Source: Populus alba (Eukaryota > Streptophyta > Magnoliopsida > Malpighiales > Salicaceae). Taken from it: a DNA stretch of 64,000 nt. The DNA lies in the NCBI RefSeq assembly GCF_005239225.2, contig NC_133302.1, forward strand, positions 17,897,357 through 17,961,356, read 5' to 3'. Every line of letters begins with the position of its first letter. Within the stretch, counting starts at the first letter, position 1. The position numbers and the translations under genes were made by a program. The notes below the pieces were generated by a model, which was given only the letters and a program-made list of their open reading frames with translations, did not search any database and was not told the DNA's origin. Shown here one piece after another: positions 23,835-35,622 of this stretch.

Positions 23835-25746
23835 GATCACTTTCTTGTTTTGGTGCTTTGACTGTATCTAGTTGAGGTGTGCATCGCATCGCAACTTTGA
23901 TCTCTTATACAATTTGTTATCTTATAATTACAGGTTCGGGAAAATTTTAGTCTGGTGCATAACTTTTCCCTGTTGTGTATTATACTGTAGGTCATATATA
24001 CCGATTATGCTAATAGGCAATCTTAAAGTCCATGGAATTATTTTTTCCTTTTTTGCAAATCAAACAGTTTTGATTCAGTTAAAGTGGTTTAGCATTTCCC
24101 CTTCCAAGTGCTTTGTTTATGTGATTTTATTTTGTTCTCCACCTTGCCCTTTTCTATTTGTAAATGTTCTTCATCTTGTAGTTGCTTCCCATTAGTAAGT
24201 CTCCTTGTAACAACATGAAAATCCAGTTGCCAGCCCTGAAAATAATGAACCCACATAGGTGTAATTATATAATCAACAATGTAATTGGAGAAAATACCTG
24301 CAAGATGATGCGGGGCTTTTAGTAGTCATATTTTTAATAAATTTCATACATTTCATACATTCAAGATGATGCAAGGTTTCTCGTGTTTTGAGGCAAATGT
24401 TAAACTTCGTTTGGATAAGTTGTGATGGCAAATGCTTTACCCCTATGTCGTCTTGTTTTGAGGCAAATGATTTTCCTATTTAAAGATAGGGTTCATTATC
24501 CAGACCACTTGTTAGCCTAAAAAGTGACCATCTGCCATACAAAATTTAGCATTTCGAAGCAAGTTTGTCCTGACAGCTTCATTCAGAGATGAGGGTTAGA
24601 GTGTAGATCCAGTTAGCTGGAATGGATGTTAGGGGCTGAATTAGTAATATAGCTTTAGCTTTTTAAACAGTGTAAATATAGTATTTTTTTTTATATATAT
24701 GCATTTTAATAGAAAAAAGCTATTTGAAAAAACTAATTGTATTATAATATATTTGATATTGATATAATTATTTATTAATTGTAACTAATTAATACAATTT
24801 CAATCATAATTTTTTTTTTATATATATAAAAATATATTAAATTTTTTTTTGGCTTTTCTAATCCGTATACCTTCAACCTGAAATGTTATTTTTGACTAAT
24901 TCTCAATATAGCTCGCCTCGTGGAGCTCAATGAGAGGTGAAAGCCAAAATTGACCTTTTCCTTTTCGGCTTTTTTTTTTTTTTTTTTTTTTTTGTATTTT
25001 TCCTTGGAGATGGCCTTATTTCTTGACCGATCAAAAGCAAACACATTTATCTTTTTAAAGTTTTTTTATTTAGAAATATAGTAAAATAATAAATATTTTT
25101 TATTTTTTTAAAATTTATTTTAATATTAGTACATCAAAAAATAATAATTTTTTTTAAAAAAAATTCTGATAAAAAACAATTTAAAACTTAATGAACACCC
25201 TTTTAATGGTTTATTTAAAGCGGAGATTTGAAGTCTTGTCGCCTCCGTCGGCAGCAGTTCTCCCCTGAACTATATTTTATGGATGCTTACAGATCTGAAG
25301 TACTCGTAGGGTTCTCTGATAATGTTGTGTTAGTCTTCCGAACATTCTTCCTTCAAGCCCATTCTGGATCGTTCACTTCTCTATTATTTCAAAAAAGAAA
25401 AACAAGAAATAGTGCATTGACATGTATATAGTGGTTGGAGCAATCTATTACATTAGTGAAGGGTGCTATTGTAGCTTGAAAAGGCCAGAAGATCTGGCCG
25501 GAAAGGTGATAGCCCTTTGGATTCATTCCCAAGATTTGATTCTTCCCAGTAAAACTCCGGCGAAAATGCATGATGCCAGTTAGAATCGCTCCTCCGTCAC
25601 ACATTGCATAATCTTGTGTATGTTGCTGAAAGTTAATTAAGTTGAATTTGGATTGGAACCAGATCGATTCGATTCGCAGGTTCTGCATCAAGGCCATTCT
25701 CGCAACAACCTTGACTATTGAAAATACTGCATATTTTTATGCACTG

Positions 25747-25748
<2 letters not shown>
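23835..25748. other. Gene 3' flank and repeat-rich spacer
   Basis: The 3' UTR is probably within the first 300 bases. Later parts are AT-rich, with a 24-base poly-T near 24969-24992 and a TGTTTTGAGGCAAATG motif twice near 24385 and 24450. 25200-25700 is of higher complexity, but I could not identify a product on either strand. Confidence 0.4.

Positions 25749-25832
<84 letters not shown>
25749..25832. repeat. (AT)42 microsatellite
   Basis: An uninterrupted run of 42 AT units, 84 bases. Such tracts are usually length-variable and can form cruciforms. Confidence 0.95.
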
Positions 25833-25836
<4 letters not shown>

Positions 25837-27189
25837 GGGGCCTTGTTTCAGCGGTTGCAGCTAACAGGACGACTAAAATCCTTGAAAAATTCCTCGAGGT
25901 GCCTATGTTGACCATGCGTGCAAGAGCAAGTTTGGCCATTGTGCGAGCTCAGAAGCTTCTTCCATGTTTGACTAGACCTTTCACATTCCATTTCTTAACC
26001 ATCTTCTTTCTCTGTCAAAGCGTTCTACCTTTGTAGTTCAACTATTAATCTGACCTCTTATTTAAATATGCAACTCAAACCACTAAATGATTCTTCTGGC
26101 AACCTTACAATCTGGTTTAACATTTCACTTCTGATGATAGATACAATCTGAAAGTAAATGCGTCAAGGGTGACTGATTGGCAAAGCTGGCAATCCTCTGT
26201 GTTCAAGTTCTGAATATCTTCAAGCGCTCGCTTCGCTACCCTTAGCACCTGAACTTCGAACCTCTTCCATGTTTGAAGAGAGAGTCTCTTCGAGTATTCA
26301 AACAGAGACGCCTGCGACTACAGTGCTGTATATGTTCTGCTAGAATCACTGCTGTATATGGGAGCTTGAGGAAGACAGGATACACCAATGCCCTGATCAA
26401 AGCATAACTGGATTTTCGGCCTTTGAATCTGTACATGGTTCGAGTTGTGGCCCAAGCAGCCTCTGCACTCCTCCCATGGTGGTAGCAGTTGGCTCCCTAT
26501 TTATGCATTTGCGTCTAATAACTCGTCTGAAGCCATTCCTTTGTCCCATTAACTGCTAATTATGCTAACCCTAGCTCCAACTACTGATATACTCTAACTC
26601 ATCGTAACAAGAATCAACCGTTTTCTTACTCAGAAACTAAATCTATCATAAGAAAAAAGAAATCATCACACCTGTGCCATGTAATTAACCGTGTGTTTGA
26701 GGTGGTGGTTGTGCGTAAAGCTTCACCTGCAGGAAATGACTTAGCCTTTGGACCACAGAGCGGGATGCTATTTGTAGAAGAAGATTCTACATGAACAATT
26801 CTACCTTGCTACGGAAACTAATACCATATCTGGGTACAATTATAAACACCAATAACTAGATAGGTAAAAATGCATGTGAACCGACTGTTTCAGCATCCAA
26901 AGCTCACCAAAAGAAAGGGGTGGTCCTCTGATATGACAACGATGGAGAAACCATGATGAACAAGTAAACGCCTGTAAATTTACACGCGAACATAAATAAT
27001 GGTAATTAATATTTTCATGATCGATCGACCATTTGAACAAGAGATTAATTCGATCTTTTTGGCCCATGTTTTCTCTTGACAAGCTTGTGTTACATATAAA
27101 CCATGCATGCATGCAGGGTGTGAGCCAGAAAATTTAAACTAAATCAGTTCAAAGAAACATAAATTAATAACCCCAATTAATATGGTGGG
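25833..27189. other. Higher-complexity spacer, possible gene relic
   Basis: The base composition resembles genic rather than repeat DNA, and frames are open for 60-90 codons on the minus strand (26242-26436, 26840-27112). No domain, splice pattern or family was recognised. It may be a relic or non-coding. Confidence 0.35.
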
Positions 27190-27480
27190 TTGGTAAAGTT
27201 AATTCGGGTTAGCTCGGGTTTTTATGAAATTTTTTTTATTTTTTGAACCTTGTTTATTTCGCTACATACTTCTTTTGAATTTTTTTTTATTTTAATTTTA
27301 TATCACGGGTTATAGATTTATCAATTTAGATCGAGTTAGCTTGAGGTTGCTTCTTCATCATTATATATTTTGATTTTTTTTTATTTTTGATATTAAGTTA
27401 TTAGATCTTGAACTTTATAATTTATTTTTGTTTTTTTTATTTAGGTTGTTTTGATTTTATCTTGTTGTATTTTAATAAAT
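27190..27480 (+). repeat. Diverged unit of the 166-bp repeat family
   Basis: It contains GGTTGGTAAAGTTAATTCGGGTTAGCTCGGG-like wording and a second partial block, GATCGAGTTAGCTTGAGG. These resemble the units of the 13.96 kb array but are older. Confidence 0.4.
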
Positions 27481-29029
27481 TTAACCCTATTTATCTCGGA
27501 TTACTATCTTTTAAATATTATTTTTTTATGTTGAAAAAACTTGAGAACATATCAAAGGAGACGGAAAAAAAGCCAGAAACAAACGGTTAGCTGAGCCAAA
27601 AAAAAAAAAAAAACTTAAAAATCCTAGCTCCTCAGCTACCTTTCTCCTCCATCTCCCCTGACGGTTTCACTACCGCCGACCACTCTTACACCACCATAGT
27701 TGCCCTTTTTTCCAGCCGAAATACAATCCATCTACTTTATCTTCACCGAACACAGCAGTTTTTCCTCTCTCCCTCATCCAAGACCAGCCTCTCACTAGCA
27801 ACAGCCACGCCACTACCACATTCACAGCAAATTAACCGACGACCACCAAAGCCTATGTAACAACAGATTGATTGAAAGCTCACATTGTAACCTTTTACTT
27901 ATAAAAAATAAGAAGGAGGGTAATCACACTGCAGATATTGTTGCTGACCAAGAAGTCCGTATAGAGTAGAAGAGTTTATGCATGGCTAGCTATGAAAATC
28001 TCTAATTCAGATGTATATATTCTCTATGTTGTATCTGCTTGTTACTTGTCTCACTTCTGGTTGGGTTTGGAATGAACATTAGATACATCGTCGAGGTTAT
28101 ATGATGCAGAAAGCTAATGGCATCCAATTCAAGCATAAATGAAGCAAATTGTTAATGGTTTTATGGGAAAGGAATTGTCGAGGGCTGGAGATCTGGGTTT
28201 TGATTCTTTTGACTATGTTTTCTTTGAATTTTTTCATTTTTTGGATCTATTTCATATGATGACCACTTGGGTCCCTATTTTCTGCCACCTTTGGCTTTAC
28301 CTATATTGCTTATTAAAAGAAAACCCCAGAAAATACAAAATGGACATATATCTTCCTGCATTAAGATAATTTTTCTTTTAATTAAAAAGAAGTGAATGCA
28401 TAACCTGTCGTGCATAGCTAACCATAGTAAAAACTCAATTTTTGGAGAGAAACACACTTCAAAATGACTGCATTGTATGTCTTTAAACTCGGGTAAAAGA
28501 GTTTATCAAGAATAGTAGAACATAACTTAACAATGTAGTGACCTTTACCATCTAAAATCCATATTTTTATATCTTTTTTATATTTGTGAAGGGCAATAAG
28601 TATCAATTAGTTCCTGTTACCTTCTAACAAAATATGCCTTTTGTTGTTGTATAAATTTCAATTTGCTTCTAAGAGAATATGTAGTTTATTAATTAACTAT
28701 CTTTTTTTATATATATAAGCAAAAGTAATAAAGCCTAAGAAAGGCACAAACCATAGCCGACACATGGAAACAATTACATCATAAGTCAAAAAGACCAAGC
28801 AAAAGGAAACATCAACCATGGCAGTAGTGGTCGAGTACTGTTAGAGATCCATCTCATGCCCAATTCTATCTCTTATAAACTACCAACAATCTACTTCTTT
28901 AGATCATCAACTTTATATTCCTCAGCAACTAATGAAATCAAAATATCAGCTTGAGCTTCAAAAAAGCTAGAAACCTGAAAATCTCCATGGTTATTAAAGA
29001 ATATATAAGTAATCTGAAGAAAAAATTGT
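27481..29029. other. Spacer with a pyrimidine-rich stretch, no gene recognised
   Basis: 27630-27860 is rich in C and T (CTCC and CCACCA words), but no long frame or known protein appears in it. 28100-28370 has a 76-codon frame of no recognisable family. Confidence 0.4.
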
Positions 29030-29345
29030 TAAAACCAAGTCATTACTTCATAATTTCTAGTAACACATTGTTTTGCAAGGGCATATGCCATACTATTATC
29101 CTTCCTCAAAACGTCTGAATACTATATTACCCATCTCAAACCTAAAAAAAATCTGGATGCAAAGATTTAAAGCACATGAAATTTCCACGATTTATTAGAC
29201 TCTTTAATCATCCAGTTGATCACATTAGAAGAATCTAATTCAATTATAACTCTCTTCCCTATACATTCTTCGCTAGTAAATGATAGTTTTAGTGTTTTAA
29301 TCAGTGCAATTGGCTTTGTTTCACTGGAATCTTTAATTCATATTG
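29030..29345 (-). pseudogene. RNase H-like domain relic of a retroelement
   Basis: Read on the minus strand, fragments in two frames give KRVIIELDSSNVINWMIKES and, further on, VLRKDNSMAYALAKQCVTRN. They match the central acidic motif and the terminal N-x-x-A-D-x-L-A motif of the plant RNase H-like domain found with LINE-type reverse transcriptases. Stops follow HVL and WVI, and the terminal Asp is Tyr, so it is dead. A short LTR element at 29373-29651 lies directly next to its upstream side. Confidence 0.75.
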
Positions 29346-29372
29346 GTTTAGAGAATAAACATTATACTATAT

Positions 29373-29651
29373 TGTCAAAGAATCATCTCAATCCAATACT
29401 AGATAAGGTTCCAAGATATGATTTATATTATTCTCTAACACACCCCTTCAAGTAAAAGCACTTTGAGCTTAAAATTTGCACAGGCCCACACTACTTTGTG
29501 CTTAATTTTTATCAAATAAATAGGAATGATGAGATTGAAACTCGTGACCTCTTGGTCATCAAGGCTCTGATCATGTCAAAGAATTATCTCAATCAAATAG
29601 TTTAAGCTATTAAGTAAGGTTCCAAAGTATGAGTTATATTATTCTCTAACA
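29373..29651 (-). mobile_element. TRIM-type miniature LTR element, copy 1
   Basis: Two terminal direct repeats at 29373-29440 and 29574-29651 begin TGTCAAAGAAT and end TTATTCTCTAACA on the plus strand. In element orientation each LTR starts TGTTAGAGAATAAT and ends in ACA. Between them, on the minus strand, are a primer-binding-like TGATCAGAGCCTT just inside one LTR and a purine-rich CTTGAAGGGGTG just inside the other. There is no coding sequence. No target duplication is seen. Confidence 0.8.
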
Positions 29652-30657
29652 CACTTTCTTATGATCTCGAAAAGCACCCTAATACTAGGTTTTCAATGGA
29701 AGATTTAATTAATAATCGGATTCAATTATTAATTAGCTGTGTGACACCCGGACATCACAACGACCGATTAAAATTATCACTCGATTGGAAAAAAAGAATA
29801 GATATCTGGCATCTTGTTCTTTTAGGGGAAAATGTCTTGTTCAAGGAGTCGACACCTAGTATTATGGTCACTAGGAACCCTAACTAATTAACAGAGATTC
29901 TATGGTACGGGACTGATTACGCAAAAGAAAAGATGTTATCACTCCCTAAACATTTTACTTGAGGCAGGCTGCATTGCTGGTTTTGTCTAAAATTGCTTAA
30001 GAATTTGTTCTCATTTTTTTCTTTTTTTTATTCTTCCTTTCATGTTCCTGACTCTAGCGTTAGTGAACAATTCCTACGAATACTTCCAACTCTAGCGTTG
30101 GTAAATATTGTACAAATCCAAAAAATATGATACTCCTGACTTTGACGTCAGTGAATATTTTTGCAAAAAATGAATTTGAAGAAGAAATTTTCTAAGTCAT
30201 TTTTTTCTTGTTTATCCTTTATTATTATTTGCCATTTTTAGATGGAAATAAAAAAAAAATTGCACGATAGATTTGCATTTAACAATAATAGGCCACAGAT
30301 TGAGCGCATAACTTTAAAAAAAAACACAAAACACAAATAAATAAAAAATCAAAGTGCGAGGGGCCCACAAATAAATCAACAAAGATCCCCAAATATTTTT
30401 GGAATTTTTTGATATCGAAAAGGGGCTCGTTTGGCCAATATCAAACTAAAATGAGCATAAAAATTATTGCCAAGGCATAAGGGTGTTTTTTTCCAAACAC
30501 ACCCTTACTAAACATAATTTGGGCCGGCTGGGCCTAAAGCCCAGATTCAGCCAACTCTCTTTTCTTTTTCTTTTTTTTTTAGGGGACGGGGCGGGTCTAG
30601 CCCAACCAACATGGGTTGGGCTGGACCCAATTGGCCCAACCTGACCACTGGCAACAG

Positions 30658-30683
30658 GCACACGTGGCTTAACCCACGTGTGC
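30658..30683. repeat. Perfect hairpin with two G-box cores
   Basis: GCACACGTGG at 30658-30667 is exactly reverse-complemented at 30674-30683 around a six-base loop, CTTAAC. Each arm holds CACGTG. Confidence 0.85.
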
Positions 30684-30696
30684 ACTGCACAATGCG

Positions 30697-30715
30697 AAGG
30701 TAATTAAATTACCTT
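30697..30715. repeat. Second palindrome, 9-bp arms
   Basis: AAGGTAATT and AATTACCTT flank a single A, 13 bases after the G-box hairpin. Two more GC pairs and a wobble pair extend the stem outward. Confidence 0.75.
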
Positions 30716-31380
30716 TGCACTTTTTTTGCATTAATTAAATAGAAATAGAGAGAAGAAGAAGACTTTAATTGGTGAAGTCGAAGTCGAAGGCGAAGGCAAA
30801 GGCGACAATGCAGGCACCGACTAGAGAATGCTCTCCTTCTCCTCCTCCCTCTGTTCTTGGTTTTTTTTTTTTTGGGCTCTTTCCTCTATTTTCTTACTTT
30901 TATCGTCTCCTCTATTTTTCTTCTTTGTTTTTTTTTCTCCTTTATTTTTTTCTCTGTTTTTTCTCCTTTATTTTTTTCTCTGTTTTTTCTCTATATCGTC
31001 TCCCCCTCTTTGTGCATACACTGAGATCTGTATTTACAGTACCATAGTCCCTTCACGTGTGAGAAACAAAGTTTCAATCAAACTTATTTTTTTCTTTGAA
31101 GTTTGAATTTGATTAAGAATCAAATTTGAAAGCGGATAACTATTATTATTTTGAAGATAGGAATTATCTTGAAGATAATGATAGAATGACAAAAGCACAT
31201 TGTAGTCCCTAGTTTTCACGCAAGTTGACAAATCACACTTTTTATCGAAATAAATCTCTGATCCTTTAATTTTACATTTTAAACCCTGTAAAATTAAATT
31301 AAAAAGCTAATGGGCCAAAATTATGTTAAAACAAACTATCTAAATAATTTACACATGATATATGTATATAATTGAAATTA

Positions 31381-31468
31381 TAAGTGGGTGAAATGTCAGA
31401 ATTTAATAGTATGGATGAAATTTGTAAGTGGGTGAAATGTCAGGATTTGGTCATATGGATGAAATTGA
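31381..31468. repeat. Two-copy 44-bp tandem repeat
   Basis: TAAGTGGGTGAAATGTCAG starts at 31381 and 31425; each unit ends with a TATGGATGAAATT block. Few differences. Confidence 0.8.
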
Positions 31469-32759
31469 CCATATCTTTCCATATTTTTAACCTTTTCCTA
31501 TAACGCATATATACAGTTAACAACATCAATTGTTTAACTAATTTGACCAACCAAGTACTTCAACAAGAATATTTGCATAAATCTATTAAATATTGAGTTA
31601 TCATCAAGTGTACATAAATGGACATGTATTTAATCTGAGTATACTTTTCACCGAGAGTGGAGGAGGAGACACAAAACACCACACACACACACTAAACACC
31701 GTACACGAAACCTGGTACAGAAGTAGTAAAAAGAAAGCTTCCATGTTGATCTGCAAGTTTTCCTAAAACGTAATCTAAGTTATGGGTTGTAATTGACTTC
31801 CACATGGCCGTCGTTTTCATGCCATTAAAACTACTGTCTTCTATAACATGTATTCAATTATATATCGTCTTCGTTAACTCTTGTCTATGATGATTTTCAA
31901 TTTTTCAATTTTACTTCATCTTATTCTGTGTTTTTTTCCTCACTTCTCCATTTTCTTTAATTAATGTTGTTAATTTAGCGACGAAAAGATTAAACCATGT
32001 TCATGAACTTTGGCTAGTTTCCTATAATAATTTGTGGGATGACTCCTACAAATCACAATCTTGACAATAAAATTTATTTAACAAGTAATACTAGTACCAA
32101 GGAGAGGGTCGTGTCTAGCGGCATGGGGCTATCCTCCCCGGTGAGGCGAACATGATTGGAATCCTTGTTAGTCGTAGAACTCCCTTTAAAGTGCCCGACG
32201 ACATTCCAAAAAAAATTAGTCTCTTGGTCAGGAAAAGACCGGAGAATACCCTCCTACAACAAAAACAAAAATAAAAAAACTTGTTATTACATGGAGAAAA
32301 AAAATCAAGGGGTGTGGAACAAACCATAAGATATCCTTACATTTTCTTGGATAAAGTTAATATATATACATTAAACTCCGAATTGTAAGTATTTTCATAA
32401 CTATTTCACTATTTTTCTGTTCTTTCTATAGTGCTTCTTCATTTCTAAAAGAGGTAGGTCGATGCATATGTTTTGGACATCGATGTTGTTGTCAATATCC
32501 AAATCGACTACTATTGTATTTAACATCGTATTTAAATCTCGTGTCGATGCCCAAAACCTAGGCAATATTGTAGGAACTTCTTTCGCAACCACAGGACAAA
32601 CAGCTTAAAATGTAATTAATTACTACCATTTCCATGCAAGATCACCAAATCATTTGGAGCCAATCTGCTACAATAGTTAGATTTAATATTTGATAAACTA
32701 ATAAAATCTGAGCAGATTGACCCCTGGCATTTGATTTTATCCACACACCTTTGAAAATG

Positions 32760-32814
<55 letters not shown>

Positions 32815-33024
32815 ATGATAATAGGGAAACAATCTCTCCTCTTATGTCTTGAATATATTATTAACATTTGAATTGATGTATTTAAGAAGGAAAAAAATTA
32901 CAGTCTTTTAAGGTTCGAATTACATCATGATAACCTATGGAAAAATACTCACTTCACCGTAAGAGTGCATGTAAGCATAAGCATTAGGGTTTCATTTTCA
33001 TATTAAATTTAGTTAGTGAATATA
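31469..33024. other. Spacer with unidentified minus-strand frames
   Basis: 32100-32590 is of mixed composition and open in two minus-strand pieces of 60-70 codons. I recognise no domain. The rest is AT-rich, with a short (AC)n tract near 31680. Confidence 0.35.
32763..32810. repeat. (AT)24 microsatellite
   Basis: An uninterrupted 48-base run of AT. Confidence 0.95.
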
Positions 33025-33250
33025 TGTTAGAAAATAATATAAATTATATTTTGAAACCTCGTCTAATAAATTAAGTTTTTAGGTTCAAATAGTTTTTTGT
33101 CATTGTATTATTAGAGTTTTGATGATCAATTGATCGTAAATTCGAATCTCACCATCTTATTTATTTGATAAAAATCAAGGATAAAATAATATGAGTCTAT
33201 ACAAGTTTCAAACTTAAAAGGCTTTACAATGTAGATAAAGTGATTTTTTT
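33025..33250 (+). mobile_element. TRIM-type element, copy 2, truncated
   Basis: An LTR-like segment at 33025-33102 starts TGTTAGAAAATAATATAAAT and ends TTTTGTCA. It is followed by a decayed primer-binding region (TTGTATTATTAGAG) and an internal part matching the other copies (GATCGTAAATTCGAATCTC, TTTATTTGATAAAAATCAAG). The second LTR is missing. Confidence 0.65.
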
Positions 33251-33829
33251 AATTTGAGTGTTTATCAATCAGTTTATTTTGTAAAAAAACAAGATGAAAT
33301 AATATAGTTTCTTTTTAATCTTTTTTGTTATTTCTCATCTACACAAACACTAATTAAAAATCAAATATAAATTATCTTTAAGTTAAAAGTTAAATAACAA
33401 AAAGAGATCTCAAATATTCTTGAATTTATCTATACATATAATTTCTCCGAGCTCCTTGCAGTACACATATCCGGCATACAAGTCTAAAAATAGGAACCTG
33501 ATCACCCCAAGCTGAAGTAAAATCCAAAAACTCATAAGAACTCATCAGGTGCAAGAGCTAGAAGTTCATATCAGCCAAAAGAAAATCAGAGGTCTTCAGC
33601 AGGACCAGAAATTGGCCACAACTTATATGTGAAAATAGAAACCTGACCATTGAAGATGAGGAAGAATCCGAAATTCAAAAGGAACTCATCATAGCCGAGC
33701 AACAAAGACCTCACTCCTTGTTTTTAACAAGAGCATAGCCATATTATTTACCACTAGTAACATATGGAATTATATATGAGATTATCATATATTCATGACC
33801 CGGCCGGACCGCAAGTTTAATAGATAAAC
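33251..33829. other. Spacer with a diverged 148-bp tandem pair
   Basis: AATAGGAACCTGATCA near 33490 and AATAGAAACCTGACCA near 33638 start two related segments, both including an AATCC...GAACTCATCA block. The words are more complex than the surrounding AT-rich DNA. No coding frame survives. Confidence 0.45.
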
Positions 33830-34270
33830 TTATTTTATTCGAGTATTTTTTTTTCTTTTATAATTGATTTTTTTTAAACATATCCTTTAATATTGGGTTG
33901 ATTAAGAATTATATTTTATAATTTTTTTCAGTCTACTTTCTATGAGGTTATCCTCATTTTATATCTTGGTTCACGAGTTCAGCAAGTTAATTCTAGTTAA
34001 CTCTAGTCTTTTTTTTTTGTTATTTTTTTAATCAATTTTTTTATTTCATCTTTCAATAGTGGGTTGATTAACAATTAAGTTTTATAATTTATTTCAATTT
34101 GTTTTTTATTAAATTATCTTGGTCTCATGACCCAAATCACGAGTTTGATAGGTTAGTCCGGATTGATTTAGTTTTTTTTTTTTTTGAATTAATTTTTTTT
34201 TTCAATTCCATCCTACATCATTAAATTTATTGAAAATTAAGTTTTATAATTTATTTTTATTTACTTTTTC
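33830..34270 (+). repeat. Array of the 166-bp repeat family, about 2.5 units
   Basis: Anchors GAGGTTATCCTCATTTTATA (33942) and AAATTATCTTGGTCTCATGA (34111) lie 169 bases apart, each followed by a CACGAGTTTGATAGG-like block and a T-rich tract. Confidence 0.7.
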
Positions 34271-35336
34271 TATCTATAGTGTTATCATGAAAGACAATAT
34301 TTTTTTATAGTATTTCTAGGACACTATTTTATGTCCAAGAAAGATCTCGAGAAGGATCGCCCTCAGTCCACCACCCACAAACAGCATGCAATAACCAGCT
34401 ACTCTCACTACAAGAATCAAGCATGCCAACAATCGGTTTGGTGCTTGAACTCTCAGAAATTAGGAATCATTTTTCCCGAGTTCGAGGACACATTTTGCTG
34501 ACTCCCCTTGTCTTCATTCTTCCATAAGAGAACCTTCATTTCTTTCTTTCTTTCTTTCTTTATTTCTATGTTTTTTTTTTCTTGTTTCTTAGTCACAACA
34601 ACTTGTTCATGTCATCATATGGGTTCTAATTACAGAATATACGAACAAAAATTTATATATCTCATGCAGATGGGTTCTAATTACAGAATTGAAAGTGAAA
34701 ATAGGATTTTGTTTGATGCTTGTACAGAGGCTTTCTAATTACAATTAAGCATGCCCTCTGAGGCCTTTTCAGGTCATGTGGATTTACATGCATGTAAATA
34801 ACAATGCGATTAGACTTCCACGTACATTTGACTTTGGGATATATTTAATTGGAATTCTCAGCCAGCTTCCATGCCCATGATAAGCAGACAATCTGTTGAC
34901 TGAAACCCAAGATTTAGGCAGCACCAACTTTTTACATGATACAAAAAAAATATCCTTACACCTCTCTTAATTTAACAAGTATTTTCATTTCCATCTAGAA
35001 ATCTCAATCTTAGCACAACACCCCTTTCATGATTCCAAGATAATATATTCTAATCCAATGTTCACATCTTGTAGATTCATTTCTCATAACATTCTTGTTC
35101 ATTTGAAGACCTTAATTATTGATCTATTTAATCATTGCACGTTTTCAAGAATTGAAGAGATATAATCCAAACTGAGAGAGTGAAAAAACTCAATTTTCTA
35201 TTAAAATAACATAGTTTAAAGAGTTTTTTCAAAAAATAATTTAATATTTAAATTGACTAGGGTCAATCAAAATCAATTACCAATCCACGATCAAAACATT
35301 AGACTCGATCAACTCTAAGTAAATATACTCGAACAA
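34271..35336. other. Intergenic spacer, no gene seen
   Basis: It contains a (TTTC)n tract near 34538-34565 and two copies of a GATGGGTTCTAATTACAGAAT-like word near 34620 and 34668. No protein is recognised. Confidence 0.45.
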
Positions 35337-35622
35337 TATTAGAGAATAAGATAAATCATACCTTGAAATCTTACTTAAAAGTTTAAGTTATTGGGTAAGA
35401 TAGTTCTTTGACATGGTATTAGAGTTTTGATAACCAAGCGGTCACGAGTTTAAATCTCATATTTTTTATTTATTTGATAAAAATAAAACACATGTAATGC
35501 GAAGCTGTACAAGTTTTAAACCCAAAAGCTTTTCACTTAAGATAATATATTAAAAAAATAATATAAATCATATTTTAAAATATCATCTAAAAATTTAAAT
35601 TATTGGGTAAGATGATTCTTTT
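35337..35622 (+). mobile_element. TRIM-type element, copy 3
   Basis: An LTR at 35337-35413 (TATTAGAGAATAAGATAAAT to TTCTTTGACA) is followed at once by TGGTATTAGAG, close to the initiator-Met tRNA primer-binding sequence TGGTATCAGAGC. Next come an internal part with CAAGCGGTCACGAGTTTAAA and a diverged second LTR from about 35545. No coding capacity. Confidence 0.75.

Larger units (their letters stand above)
29740..31110 (+). mobile_element. Candidate degenerate LTR retroelement fragment
   Basis: TGTGACACCCGGACATCACA at 29740 looks like an LTR start. The following 1.3 kb has no long frame but contains three diverged copies of a CTGACTCTAGCGTTAGTGAA word (30046, 30084, 30133), a long poly-pyrimidine region (30550-30580, 30840-31000) and GGCCCAACC-type blocks. 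I recall similar wording from poplar retroelements. The right end is not defined, and a solo LTR is possible. Confidence 0.4.

Noticed and set aside
25389..25697. 102-codon minus-strand frame
   Set aside because: No domain recognised, no splice support; next to an AT microsatellite.
25890..26000. Plus-strand fragment TMRARASLAIVRAQKL
   Set aside because: It faintly recalls calmodulin-binding IQD proteins, but the match is too short and isolated to call.
26242..26480. Minus-strand frame around MYRFKGRKSSYALIRALVYP
   Set aside because: The words look protein-like, but I could not place them in a family or build exons. Left as possible relic only.
32115..32592. Two minus-strand frames of 60-70 codons
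   Set aside because: Considered as transposase pieces; no motif supports that.
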